This document shows positions 1-5,315 of a stretch of 5,827 nt of DNA, one piece after another (position 1 is the first letter of the stretch; every line of letters starts with the position of its first letter). The notes under the pieces were generated by a model. The model had not been told where the DNA came from and ran no database searches. It saw nothing but the letters and a program-made list of their open reading frames with translations. Made by a program: the position numbers and the translations under genes. This DNA comes from Patescibacteria group bacterium (GTDB lineage Bacteria; Patescibacteriota; Microgenomatia; UBA1400; PJMF01): positions 1 through 5,827 of the forward strand of contig JAHIVL010000060.1 of assembly GCA_018816485.1 (NCBI GenBank). Reading direction: 5' to 3'.

Positions 1-108
1 GAGAGAGAGAGAGAGTAACTAACGCCCGCGGATTTTTTGGTTTTTTAAAATTTAATCAACTTAAACTAAAAGCGCTATTTTTTAATGGCGTTTTTTGTAT
101 TTAAAAAA
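1..108 (+). repeat. Dispersed AG-tract/terminator element, copy 1 (3' part)
   Basis: This is the right-hand part of a repeated element also present at 922-1071, 1763-1890 and 2520-2737; its left half lies outside the window. Visible in order are at least 15 nt of alternating GA, a TAACTAACGCCCGCGG box matching GTAAACAACGCTCGCG of copies 2 and 4, an AT-rich stretch with AAAATTTAATCAA, a terminator hairpin, and the tail GTATTTAAAAAA that also ends copy 4. It lies just upstream of the promoter of the HEPN gene. It is more diverged from copies 2 and 4 than they are from each other. Function unknown; the terminator suggests that a transcript from outside the window ends here. Confidence 0.8.
68..96 (+). 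terminator. Rho-independent terminator of element copy 1
   Basis: AAAAGCGCTATT, a TTTT loop, then AATGGCGTTTTT form a 12-bp stem with two G-T wobbles, followed by a short T run. It closes the repeat element and isolates the downstream HEPN-MNT promoter from upstream transcription. The same hairpin core recurs at 1044-1069 and 2698-2725. Confidence 0.8.
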
Positions 109-131
109 TTATGATGAAAAATAAAAATTTA

Positions 132-160
132 TTGACAGTTTTATTTGATTAATTTATAAT
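132..160 (+). promoter_or_regulatory. Consensus sigma-70 promoter of the HEPN-MNT pair
   Basis: TTGACA at 132-137 and TATAAT at 155-160 are separated by exactly 17 nt, a full match to the housekeeping sigma consensus. The expected transcription start, about 7 nt after the -10 box, is base 167 or 168, which is the GTG start codon of the HEPN gene. The mRNA would therefore be leaderless. Confidence 0.85.
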
Positions 161-167
161 TGTTTTA

Positions 168-596
168 GTGAAAAAAATTACCAAAAACCTACAAATTAAT
201 ATTCCAAAATTGATTAACTACTATCTTAAAACTACTGAACATGATTTAGAAACAGTAGAATCATTATGGCGCACTAAACGATATGATGCTTGTTTATTTT
301 TCTGTCATCTAGTTTTAGAAAAAACCTTAAAAGGCATTATTACCCAAGAAACTAAAATACATCCGCCTTACACTCATCATCTTTTAGATTTAATACGCAA
401 AACATCGCTACACACCAGATTAGATAAGAATCAATGGAAAATATTGTCTGATATCAATGAGTTTAATGTTGCCGGCAGATACCCGGATGTAAAATTGCGT
501 TTTTATAAAAAATGCACTAAGGAATATAGTGAATTTTATTACAAGTTTACTAAAAAATTTTATTTATGGCTAAAACAACATCTTTTAAAAAAATAA
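168..596 (+). CDS. HEPN-domain protein, likely toxin of a HEPN-MNT pair
   Basis: This 142-residue protein looks like a HEPN-domain protein (PF05168/COG2250-like), usually the RNase toxin of HEPN-MNT toxin-antitoxin modules. The sequence shows the helical N-terminal signature YYLKTTEHDLETVESLW (about 18-34), the core RYDACLFFCHLVLEKTLKG (38-56), the PPYTHHLLDL turn (66-75) and the late DINEFNVAGRYPD motif (95-107). All are typical of this family. A canonical R-x4-6-H at the usual catalytic position is not evident; R77-x4-H82 fits the pattern but sits early and may be coincidental. The start is GTG at 168; no in-frame ATG precedes the conserved region, and the promoter places the RNA start on this codon. 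The gene overlaps the MNT gene by 31 nt, which implies translational coupling. Toxicity is inferred from the family and the pairing. Confidence 0.85.
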   Translation: MKKITKNLQINIPKLINYYLKTTEHDLETVESLWRTKRYDACLFFCHLVLEKTLKGIITQETKIHPPYTHHLLDLIRKTSLHTRLDKNQWKILSDINEFNVAGRYPDVKLRFYKKCTKEYSEFYYKFTKKFYLWLKQHLLKK

Positions 597-910
597 ATGC
601 TATTATTAAAAAATTTGCTAAAAAACTCCAAGAAGAAGAATTAATTCCTATTAGCGAGCTTTTTTTATTTGGCTCTTACGCTAAAAACAAGCAGAGATCA
701 AAAAGTGATGTAGATGTTTGTATTGTTTCTCCAAAATTTAGAGACAGAATTTCTGCCTCAAGTTTCTTAAATCAAAAATTTTACCGTGAATATTACCCTA
801 ATGATACCAATCTTAGCTTTGATATTGTCGGTTATCCTTATAAAGATTTTACCACAGACAGTCCATTTGTTTGGGAAATAAAAAACACTGGTAAAAAAAT
901 AAATGTTTAA
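566..910 (+). CDS. MNT-type minimal nucleotidyltransferase, likely antitoxin
   Basis: This 114-residue protein has the hallmark of the pol-beta-like nucleotidyltransferases (MNT): LFLFGSYAKNKQRSKSDVDV at 32-51, that is GS (36-37), then S47, D48 and D50. A third carboxylate, D86, lies in LSFDIVGY. The three acidic residues that bind the metals are therefore present and the enzyme looks intact. In characterised HEPN-MNT systems the MNT protein neutralises the HEPN toxin, in some cases by transferring AMP groups to it; a similar role is inferred here from the adjacency. The start ATG at 566 lies inside the HEPN gene in another frame (31-nt overlap), and no separate promoter is seen. The length is normal for the family. 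Confidence 0.88.
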   Translation: MAKTTSFKKINAIIKKFAKKLQEEELIPISELFLFGSYAKNKQRSKSDVDVCIVSPKFRDRISASSFLNQKFYREYYPNDTNLSFDIVGYPYKDFTTDSPFVWEIKNTGKKINV

Positions 911-921
911 TTAAAAAATTA

Positions 922-1071
922 TGCTATATATAGATGCTAAAACAAATCCTGCAATTTGAAATACGAGAGAGAGAGAGAGAGAGAGAGAGTAAACAACGCT
1001 CGCGAAATTTTTGATTTCTTAAAATTTAATCAATTTAATCTAAAAAGCGCTATTTTTTAATGGCGCTTTGC
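922..1071 (+). repeat. Dispersed AG-tract/terminator element, copy 2 (hairpin-deleted)
   Basis: The copy begins 12 nt after the MNT stop with TGCTATATATAG (extended -10-like), then ATG at 934, CAAATCCTGCAATTTG (an imperfect hairpin matching copy 4), GAAATACG, a GA run from 965 to 989, GTAAACAACGCTCGCG, and an AT-rich segment nearly identical to copy 4. A terminator hairpin ends it. It lacks the GC-rich hairpin found in copies 3 and 4. Because that hairpin is flanked by GAGAG tracts in copy 4, slippage between them would give exactly this shorter form. The frame from ATG 934 reads MLKQILQFEI, then R-E repeats, ending in SKQRSRNF at a TGA (1012-1014): 26 codons. The element abuts the -35 box of the PIN promoter. 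Confidence 0.85.
1044..1069 (+). terminator. Terminator hairpin of element copy 2
   Basis: AAAGCGCTATT, loop TTTT, AATGGCGCTTT form an 11-bp stem with one T-G wobble. The T run after it is only three bases before GCG, so termination may be weaker than in copies 1 and 4. Its end is three bases from the -35 box of the next promoter. Confidence 0.65.
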
Positions 1072-1072
1072 G

Positions 1073-1101
1073 TTGACACTTGCTTGAAATATGCCTATAA
1101 T
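1073..1101 (+). promoter_or_regulatory. Consensus sigma-70 promoter of the PIN gene
   Basis: TTGACA at 1073-1078 and TATAAT at 1096-1101 are spaced by 17 nt, a perfect consensus. Transcription should begin near A1108, leaving about 8 nt before the ATG at 1116 and no room for a Shine-Dalgarno site. It is the same arrangement as the HEPN promoter. Confidence 0.85.
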
Positions 1102-1115
1102 AACATTATTAGCAA

Positions 1116-1607
1116 ATGAATAAAAAGACGGCGACAAAACCTAACATTATCCTGGAGACCAGTATTTTTGGCTTTTATTATGACACGGCTTTTTGTAATG
1201 CAGAGAAGATGAAAGCGACAAAACTGCTATTGCAAAAATTAAACGACAAATGTTATAATGGATTTATTACTGATTATATTTACGGGGAGTTAATGAAATA
1301 TAAAAATAAAGAATTATTTGAAAAATTATTAAAACTTTATCCCATCAAAATCTTGGATACTCAAAAATATTCTAAAAAGATAGATAACTTAGCTGCAGAA
1401 TTTTTAAAAGAAGAAATTATTCCAAAAACAAAGCCAGATGATGCCCTGCATTTAGCCAGCGGGATTATCATTCCTATCATAGATATTCTCGTTAGTTTTA
1501 ATTACAAGCACATTATCAATTTGCAAGTAATTGAACAGGCGAAAATTATTACTAAAAAACTTGGTTATAAATTTCATCTGAACATTTATTCACCTTTTTC
1601 TTTATGA
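1116..1607 (+). CDS. PIN-domain protein, likely ribonuclease toxin (VapC-like)
   Basis: This 163-residue protein reads like a PIN-domain nuclease. The opening strand IILETSIFGFYY (11-22) corresponds to the usual YLDTSVFGGY, with E14 in place of the first Asp. Next come ITDYIYGELMK (51-61, E58), KPDDALHLASG (107-116, D108/D109) and LVSFNYKHIINL (125-136), which matches the family's VSWNFKHIVNL. Acidic residues from three of the four classical positions are thus present, so a metal-dependent RNase fold is likely; the E14 substitution is odd but conservative. This PIN group is commonly paired with a short helical partner, and here the stop overlaps the start of a 51-residue gene (ATGA). It has its own consensus promoter. 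Toxin activity is inference. Confidence 0.82.
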   Translation: MNKKTATKPNIILETSIFGFYYDTAFCNAEKMKATKLLLQKLNDKCYNGFITDYIYGELMKYKNKELFEKLLKLYPIKILDTQKYSKKIDNLAAEFLKEEIIPKTKPDDALHLASGIIIPIIDILVSFNYKHIINLQVIEQAKIITKKLGYKFHLNIYSPFSL

Positions 1608-1759
1608 ACAAAAAAGATAAAAAAATTAAAAATTGGGAAAAAGAAAACGAGCTGTTGGAAAGAAAGATGTATCGGCTTTACAAAGATGACTTTGCCAAAA
1701 GACGCAAAGAGGTTTTGAATTTAGTAAAAGCGAACAAGGTGCAAATGATAACAATCTAA
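1604..1759 (+). CDS. Small charged protein overlapping the PIN gene, putative antitoxin
   Basis: This 51-residue frame starts at ATG 1604, sharing ATGA with the PIN stop codon, and ends at TAA 1757-1759. It is very rich in Lys, Glu and Arg and looks like one long amphipathic helix: NWEKENELLERKMYRLYKD (10-28), then FAKRRKEVLNLVKANK (30-45). I do not recognise a named family. The four-base overlap, the helical character and the small size fit an antitoxin or binding partner co-translated with the PIN protein, though in most VapBC loci the antitoxin comes first. No DNA-binding domain is obvious. The codon style (A/T-rich third positions) matches its neighbours. Confidence 0.65.
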   Translation: MNKKDKKIKNWEKENELLERKMYRLYKDDFAKRRKEVLNLVKANKVQMITI

Positions 1760-1762
1760 AAT

Positions 1763-1890
1763 TGATATAAGAAAAATGCCCGCATTAAAAATTTTGTCAC
1801 AATTTGAAATATCAAAGAAACCTCGCGCTATGTAAGCAAGTGCGGGGCAGAGAGAGGAAACTAAAGCTCGCCGCAATTATAGAAACGAAA
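1763..1890 (+). repeat. Dispersed element, copy 3, forming the leader of the NYN gene
   Basis: TGATATAAG (1763-1771, extended -10-like) is followed by ATG 1776, a frame reading MPALKILSQFEISKKPRAM and then TAA (1833-1835). An AT hairpin (AAATT...AATTT), GAAATA, a GC-rich hairpin (1821-1847), a short AG tract (1849-1856) and GCTCGC at 1865-1870 follow, all in the order of copies 2 and 4. It then diverges: instead of the AT-rich segment and terminator it runs directly into the NYN gene at 1900. If the TAA, which is CAA in copy 4, is read through, the peptide frame stays open to TGA at 1932-1934, overlapping the NYN start in another frame. This copy could be the ancestral arrangement: a structured leader or a decayed small gene upstream of NYN. 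Confidence 0.7.
1821..1847 (+). other. GC-rich hairpin in the NYN leader
   Basis: CCTCGCGC pairs with GTGCGGGG over 8 bp (two G-T wobbles) around the loop TATGTAAGCAA. The equivalent in copy 4 (2582-2604) has a different stem sequence, CCGCG/CGCGG, but keeps pairing and a similar loop (TGTGCAAGCAA). This suggests the fold rather than the sequence is kept. There is no T run, so it is not a terminator. Confidence 0.65.
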
Positions 1891-1899
1891 TGAATTTTT

Positions 1900-2400
1900 A
1901 TGCAAAATCAAGAAAACAATTACGGATTCATTGATAGCCAAAACTTAAATTTAGGTATTCAAAGTTTGGGGTGGAAATTGGATTATAGAAAATTTAGAAT
2001 TTATTTAAAAGAGAAATACAAAATCTCGGTTGCTTATTTGTTTATTGGTTATATTCCGGCAAATCAAGATTTATACTCTTCTCTTCAGGCGGCTGGCTAT
2101 GTTTTGATCTTTAAACCTACTTTGCCTGATAGAAACGGTGAGATAAAGGGAAATATTGATGCTGATTTAGTTTTGCAGGCTATGCTTGATTATAATAAAT
2201 TTGATAAAGCTGTTATTGTAAGTAGCGATGGCGATTTTTATTCTTTGGTTAAATATTTATACAAACAAAACAAGCTAAAATTCGTAATGAGTCCTTATGT
2301 TAAAACTTGTTCAGTTTTATTAAAAAAAACGGCAAGGGAAAAAATTATTTTTATGACTAATTTAAGGCAAAAACTTGAATATAAAGAAAAACACCGCTAA
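1900..2400 (+). CDS. NYN-domain (LabA/PIN-like) putative ribonuclease
   Basis: This 166-residue protein fits the NYN family, a PIN-like nuclease fold. The first strand YGFIDSQNLNLGI (8-20) holds D12 and N15. The centre has a FIGYIPANQDLYSSLQAAGY segment (48-67). KGNIDADLVLQAM (83-95) supplies D87 and D89, and AVIVSSDGDFYSLVKYL (104-120) supplies D110 and D112. All acidic positions expected for metal binding are present. The start is ATG 1900; another ATG at 1890 is out of frame. No Shine-Dalgarno is seen; the leader is element copy 3. The stop codon lies inside the terminator hairpin. The partner and RNA target are unknown; a housekeeping RNA-decay role is as possible as a defence or toxin role. 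Confidence 0.85.
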   Translation: MQNQENNYGFIDSQNLNLGIQSLGWKLDYRKFRIYLKEKYKISVAYLFIGYIPANQDLYSSLQAAGYVLIFKPTLPDRNGEIKGNIDADLVLQAMLDYNKFDKAVIVSSDGDFYSLVKYLYKQNKLKFVMSPYVKTCSVLLKKTAREKIIFMTNLRQKLEYKEKHR

Positions 2401-2426
2401 GGGACAAAACCCGTAGAGGTGTTTTT
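2387..2426. terminator. Bidirectional terminator overlapping the NYN stop codon
   Basis: AAAAACACC (2387-2395) pairs with GGTGTTTTT (2418-2426), and inside it CTA/TAG and GGG/CCC continue the helix across two symmetric G-A type mismatches, closing on ACAAAA. The NYN stop codon TAA (2398-2400) is part of the stem. Both strands end with a T run, so it can stop the NYN mRNA as well as any minus-strand transcript arriving from 2446-2473. Confidence 0.85.
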
Positions 2427-2445
2427 CATATGTATTCTAAATTTA

Positions 2446-2473
2446 ATTATAGCAGATATAAATTGCCTGTCAA
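2446..2473 (-). promoter_or_regulatory. Consensus promoter on the minus strand facing the NYN terminator
   Basis: Read on the minus strand, TTGACA (2473-2468) and TATAAT (2451-2446) are separated by 16 nt, both hexamers perfect. Transcription would start near 2439 and meet the hairpin at 2426-2387, giving an RNA of about 50-60 nt that is mostly hairpin and antisense to the 3' end of the NYN gene. No minus-strand coding frame follows, so a small RNA is the simplest product if the promoter is used. Confidence 0.6.
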
Positions 2474-2519
2474 GGACACGCAGGGACGGAATGTGTGGAT
2501 AAGATAAAAAAACAATTTG

Positions 2520-2528
2520 TGCTATAAT
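2520..2528 (+). promoter_or_regulatory. Extended -10 promoter of element copy 4
   Basis: TGCTATAAT is a perfect extended -10 (TGnTATAAT), with no good -35 box 16-18 nt upstream. Equivalent boxes, TGCTATATA at 922 and TGATATAAG at 1763, begin copies 2 and 3. The start point would be near 2535, a few bases before the ATG at 2541, so the RNA would begin at the left edge of the repeat. Confidence 0.55.
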
Positions 2529-2540
2529 GATTTAATCAAC

Positions 2541-2714
<174 letters not shown>

Positions 2715-2739
2715 TGGCGCTTTTTGTATTTAAAAAAAA

Positions 2740-3104
2740 ATGTTCAACTCAATTTATCTCACAACTTTAATCGCCGGCTTTGCCGGCGGCGTGGTTAGGG
2801 TTTTGGTTGGATTTATTAAACATCAGTTTGCTTACAAAAAAGTTGGCTTTAATTTGCCTTACTTTTTAGCAATGATGTTTTTATCTGGTGTTGTTGGTCT
2901 TTTAAGCGCCGTAGCTATCAAGGATTTAGGTTTGGCTTTCTTGGGATTAGATGCGGCTTCTGCCGGGTTTGCTTTTGTGGTTGGTTATGTTTATTTACCC
3001 TGCATAATGCGAAGCATTTGTGCGGGGCCGTCGGTGATTTTATTGAGAATGTTTATAAGATGATTTTTAAGAAGGATTCAATTTTTAAAGTGCCTGGAAA
3101 ATAA
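2740..3104 (+). pseudogene. Small three-helix membrane protein, frameshifted by a hairpin insertion
   Basis: The frame from ATG 2740 gives 107 residues with three hydrophobic segments (about 5-25, 40-60, 66-84) and glycine-rich starts such as IAGFAGGVVRVLVGF. It looks intact through VVGY (80-83). After that the frame enters a hairpin sequence (2998-3027) and ends in an unconvincing tail. A second frame beginning at 3033 reads GDFIENVYKMIFKKDSIFKV and stops at TAA 3102-3104, a natural continuation after a third helix. The 44 nt between the two parts (2989-3032) is not a multiple of three. I infer an insertion of about 40 nt that shifted the frame. The shortened 107-residue product, ending at 3063, could still insert in the membrane. 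I do not recognise a named family. No Shine-Dalgarno is present, and the ATG abuts the tail of element copy 4. Confidence 0.7.
2998..3027. repeat. REP-like hairpin inserted in the membrane-protein gene
   Basis: CCCTGCATAATGC, loop GAA, then GCATTTGTGCGGGG form a 13-bp stem with two G-T wobbles and one bulged T. The right part TGTGCGGGG and the ATGCGAAGCA core resemble GTGCGGGG and ATGTAAGCA of the hairpin at 1821-1847, so the two may belong to one family of small palindromic repeats. It sits exactly where the reading frame of the host gene breaks. Confidence 0.65.
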
Positions 3105-3119
3105 TTTGTTCAATTCATT

Positions 3120-4976
3120 ATGTCTCATTTAAAAATCTCAAAAACTCTTTCTTTACTCTTAACCTGCCTTTTGATAGTTCAGTTATTGAGCGGGATATTT
3201 TGGCTTGCGCCAACCAAACAGGTCAGAGCAGCAGGACCATTTACCGAAGATTTTAGTAACACGAGTCAAATAAGCAGCCGGCAAGGGTTAAATGTGGATA
3301 CTACCGCTGGCACTGTAACATTGCCCCAGTTTGAAACCTCATTAGATAATGAAGATACCCTTCTGTTTTCTGATTTAGGTAGCGACAGTGACATAACTAG
3401 CCCTACGATTGGGAGCGGTGGTACTGTGAATGGCGTTACCTATAGTACTGGACATGATGATGCAGTTACTATTGGTGATGGAGACACTTTGTATTTCCCT
3501 ACATCAGGGAATCTTAACTCAAATGCTGGCAGCATATCCTTTTGGGCAAAAGTAGCGGATTGGAATTCGACTGTTTATTTCTTCTCTGATTCTGGTAATT
3601 CTGGTAATCTGAACGGTTACCAGGAGAATGAAACAACTCGGATTCGGTGGAAGTTTTGGATAGGTTGGACCACTTATCAAGTGACAAGTCATAGGCCTAT
3701 TGATAGTTGGGCAGCTAACTCGTGGCACCATTTCGTATTTTCTTGGGATCGTAATGCAGGAGTTGCTGCTGCAACAGTTGATGGCGCAACAAGGATAAGC
3801 TACTTTAATCCCTTTAATGTATCGCTGAGTGGTAATTTATTGGTTGGATATAGGCCGGGTGGTCTGTATGCTCAAGATACCACAATAGACGAGTTTAGAA
3901 TAACTAATAAAATGTATGGCTCCGCAGCGTATGATACTTACAGTACTCGAGTTTTAACAAGCACCGCTTTTGACACAGGCGTAGCTAATCCTGTCTGGGG
4001 AAATATTGAATGGGGAGAAACCAAACCGAGCAAGTCAGATATCTTTATCCAAACTAACGTATCTAATGATAACTCAACCTGGGATGGATGGCTTACCAAA
4101 GGAATGGTTAGCTTTACTTTTGATGACGGTTTCAAATCCCAATATACCAACGGCTATCCTATTTTGAACCAATACGGATTCAAAGGAACAGCTTATGTGA
4201 TTAAAAATTCTATTGGTGCTAATGAGAACTATATGAGCTTGTCTGATTTGCATACCTTAGAGGACGCTGGTTGGGAGATTGGTGGCCACGGAGAAACCCA
4301 CGCTGATTTGAATACCCTTAATGAGGCACAAATTAGACAAGAATTCGGTACAGGCAGCTATGACTATTTAATAAACCAAGGATTTAATGTCAGGAGCATG
4401 GCAACTCCATATGGTCGTACTGTCTATAACCCGAGCGCTAAAATTTTGTCCGATTATTATGAATACGTTAGAGCTTATGGATCCGGCGCATTACTAACAT
4501 ACCCTTTATACTATGGTAAATATGGTGTGCCATGGGAATATACATCATGGACTGGAGCCCAGAGTAAAATTGATTCCGCTGCAACAAACAAAGAATGGGC
4601 AGTATTCACACAACATGGAGTTTCGGCAAACGATTCTATATTGGCTCCTTTGGCAGCCTATGTTGCAACTAAAAATGTAGATGTAGTGACTTTTTCTGAA
4701 GGAATGGATAGATTAACTTATGCCAACAATAGTGGCTCTCAGATAACCTCTGCGAATAAACGCTACATTAAATACCGCGCCATATTTTTTAGCGACACCG
4801 GAGAAAACACTCCAACCCTCTCTTCAATTAAAATCAATGAACCAGCCAAAATATACCTTGGACTAACAAATACCATCAATGCTGATGGTACTTATACTCA
4901 TAACACTTGGCCTCAATGGTTATCGAGACGTCCGCTTCCTCCGCCAATTGATATGGAATCCACGTCTCTGGGTTGA
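3120..4976 (+). CDS. Secreted LamG-polysaccharide deacetylase (NodB) surface protein, 3' end replaced
   Basis: This 618-residue protein has a signal peptide (hydrophobic 9-30, likely cleavage after VRA at 36). A LamG/concanavalin-like region (about 105-265) follows, with SISFWAKV, WHHFVFSWD and TIDEFRITN. A NodB polysaccharide-deacetylase domain (about 327-530) shows TFDDG with D335/D336, GGHGETH with H390 and H394, ATPYG at 428-432 and FTQHG with H499. The Asp-His-His metal triad is present, so removal of acetyl groups from a cell-surface or environmental glycan is likely. The segments NIEWGETKPSKSDIFIQTNV...STWDGW (295-324) and ITSANKRYIKYRAIFFSDTG...TPTLSSIKI (542-572) look like two halves of one beta-sandwich split by the deacetylase. 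From about base 4915 the plus-strand codons are antisense to a foreign coding fragment, so roughly the last 20 residues (after TWPQW) and the stop are not native. ATG 3120 fits the signal peptide; no Shine-Dalgarno is seen. Confidence 0.85.
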   Translation: MSHLKISKTLSLLLTCLLIVQLLSGIFWLAPTKQVRAAGPFTEDFSNTSQISSRQGLNVDTTAGTVTLPQFETSLDNEDTLLFSDLGSDSDITSPTIGSGGTVNGVTYSTGHDDAVTIGDGDTLYFPTSGNLNSNAGSISFWAKVADWNSTVYFFSDSGNSGNLNGYQENETTRIRWKFWIGWTTYQVTSHRPIDSWAANSWHHFVFSWDRNAGVAAATVDGATRISYFNPFNVSLSGNLLVGYRPGGLYAQDTTIDEFRITNKMYGSAAYDTYSTRVLTSTAFDTGVANPVWGNIEWGETKPSKSDIFIQTNVSNDNSTWDGWLTKGMVSFTFDDGFKSQYTNGYPILNQYGFKGTAYVIKNSIGANENYMSLSDLHTLEDAGWEIGGHGETHADLNTLNEAQIRQEFGTGSYDYLINQGFNVRSMATPYGRTVYNPSAKILSDYYEYVRAYGSGALLTYPLYYGKYGVPWEYTSWTGAQSKIDSAATNKEWAVFTQHGVSANDSILAPLAAYVATKNVDVVTFSEGMDRLTYANNSGSQITSANKRYIKYRAIFFSDTGENTPTLSSIKINEPAKIYLGLTNTINADGTYTHNTWPQWLSRRPLPPPIDMESTSLG

Positions 4977-5061
4977 AAGGATTTGGATAGTTTTGCAGCA
5001 GCGCGCTTCTCTTAGGAATCTGCGACATTGGCAGATTTCCAAACGACAGACGACAGTTCCA
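4915..5061 (-). pseudogene. Fragment of a foreign protein: C-terminal sorting sequence, Poribacteria style
   Basis: On the minus strand the frame from 5061 to 4915 reads GNLPMSQIPKRSA, then LLQNYPNPFNPETWIPYQL, then AEEADVSITI. The LLQNYPNPFNPETWIPYQL block is a well-known C-terminal secretion/sorting signature (FlgD-Ig/T9SS-like), and this exact form is typical of Candidatus Poribacteria as far as I know. The usual continuation after SITI (a tyrosine- or aspartate-containing strand and a turn) is missing, because at about 4915 the sequence becomes the deacetylase gene on the other strand. Upstream, a stop at 5064-5062 and the 109-bp repeat in another frame cut it off. It is a fragment with no start, whether an insertion remnant or an assembly join. 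Confidence 0.75.
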
Positions 5062-5156
5062 TCATATCCAACTGCCCAAACCTTTTGCGAATCAATGGCA
5101 TAGACATCGGTAAATGAGACCGTAAAATCAGGTTGCCAGACAACTTTCCATTGCCC
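5048..5156. repeat. 109-bp perfect direct repeat, copy A
   Basis: The segment from AGACGACAGTTCC to CCATTGCCC is identical base for base to 5467-5575, offset by 419 bp. Flanks on both sides differ between the copies. On the minus strand it encodes the propeller-like blade described at 5048-5234. Confidence 0.95.
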
Positions 5157-5234
5157 TGAAGGCTCGTTCCAAATGTCTTCGCGGCGACCAAGAAAAAGCT
5201 TGAGAGGTGCCGCCGTGATGTTGTATAATAATAT
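5048..5234 (-). pseudogene. Fragment with a YCF48/BNR propeller-like blade, copy A
   Basis: On the minus strand, after a TAG at 5237-5235, an open frame reads ITAAPLKLFLGRREDIWNEP, then SGQWKVVWQPDFTVSFTDV, then YAIDSQKVWAVGYDGTVV. The pattern of V-x-AID-x-x-x-VWAVGYDGT resembles a blade of YCF48/BNR-type beta-propellers. No start codon with a promoter is visible. The frame then runs on as Cys/Arg-rich nonsense across the sorting-sequence fragment, which is in a different frame. The blade and the sorting domain may come from one frameshifted protein or from two joined pieces. Confidence 0.55.
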
Positions 5235-5271
5235 CTACCTATTTAACACCTTCATATTAACGGAATAAGAA

Positions 5272-5315
5272 AAAACAGGGCATCGTAAAAAATTTTAGTC
5301 AGGATGCCCTGTTTT
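5272..5315 (-). terminator. Strong intrinsic terminator, best on the minus strand
   Basis: AAAACAGGGCATC (5272-5284) and GATGCCCTGTTTT (5303-5315) form a perfect 13-bp stem with an 18-nt loop. On the minus strand the stem is followed by further T (TTTTTTCTT), a classical terminator; on the plus strand the tail is TTTTAATAC, which is weaker. It lies between the two copies of the 109-bp repeat and would stop transcripts from the minus-strand fragment on the right. Confidence 0.85.

Noticed and set aside
396..413. R77-x4-H82 in the HEPN protein as the catalytic R-x4-6-H motif
   Set aside because: It lies earlier than the usual catalytic position, and the short pattern can occur by chance, so it is not used as evidence of activity.
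2494..2502. Perfect DnaA-box match (TGTGGATAA, minus-strand TTATCCACA)
   Set aside because: A single box in AT-rich DNA with no cluster and no dnaA/dnaN nearby does not indicate an origin.
2517..2540. TTG start 24 nt upstream of ATG 2541 for the small Arg-Glu ORF
   Set aside because: It overlaps the extended -10 box; the ATG at 2541 is the position shared with the other copies.
3519..3731. Minus-strand 70-codon frame within the deacetylase gene
   Set aside because: Antisense shadow of a well-supported coding region, with no recognisable motif or promoter.
3938..4150. Minus-strand 70-codon frame within the deacetylase gene
   Set aside because: Shadow of the plus-strand NodB/beta-sandwich coding sequence.
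4879..5103. Plus-strand 74-codon frame
   Set aside because: It crosses the junction near 4915 and is antisense to the clearer minus-strand sorting-sequence frame.
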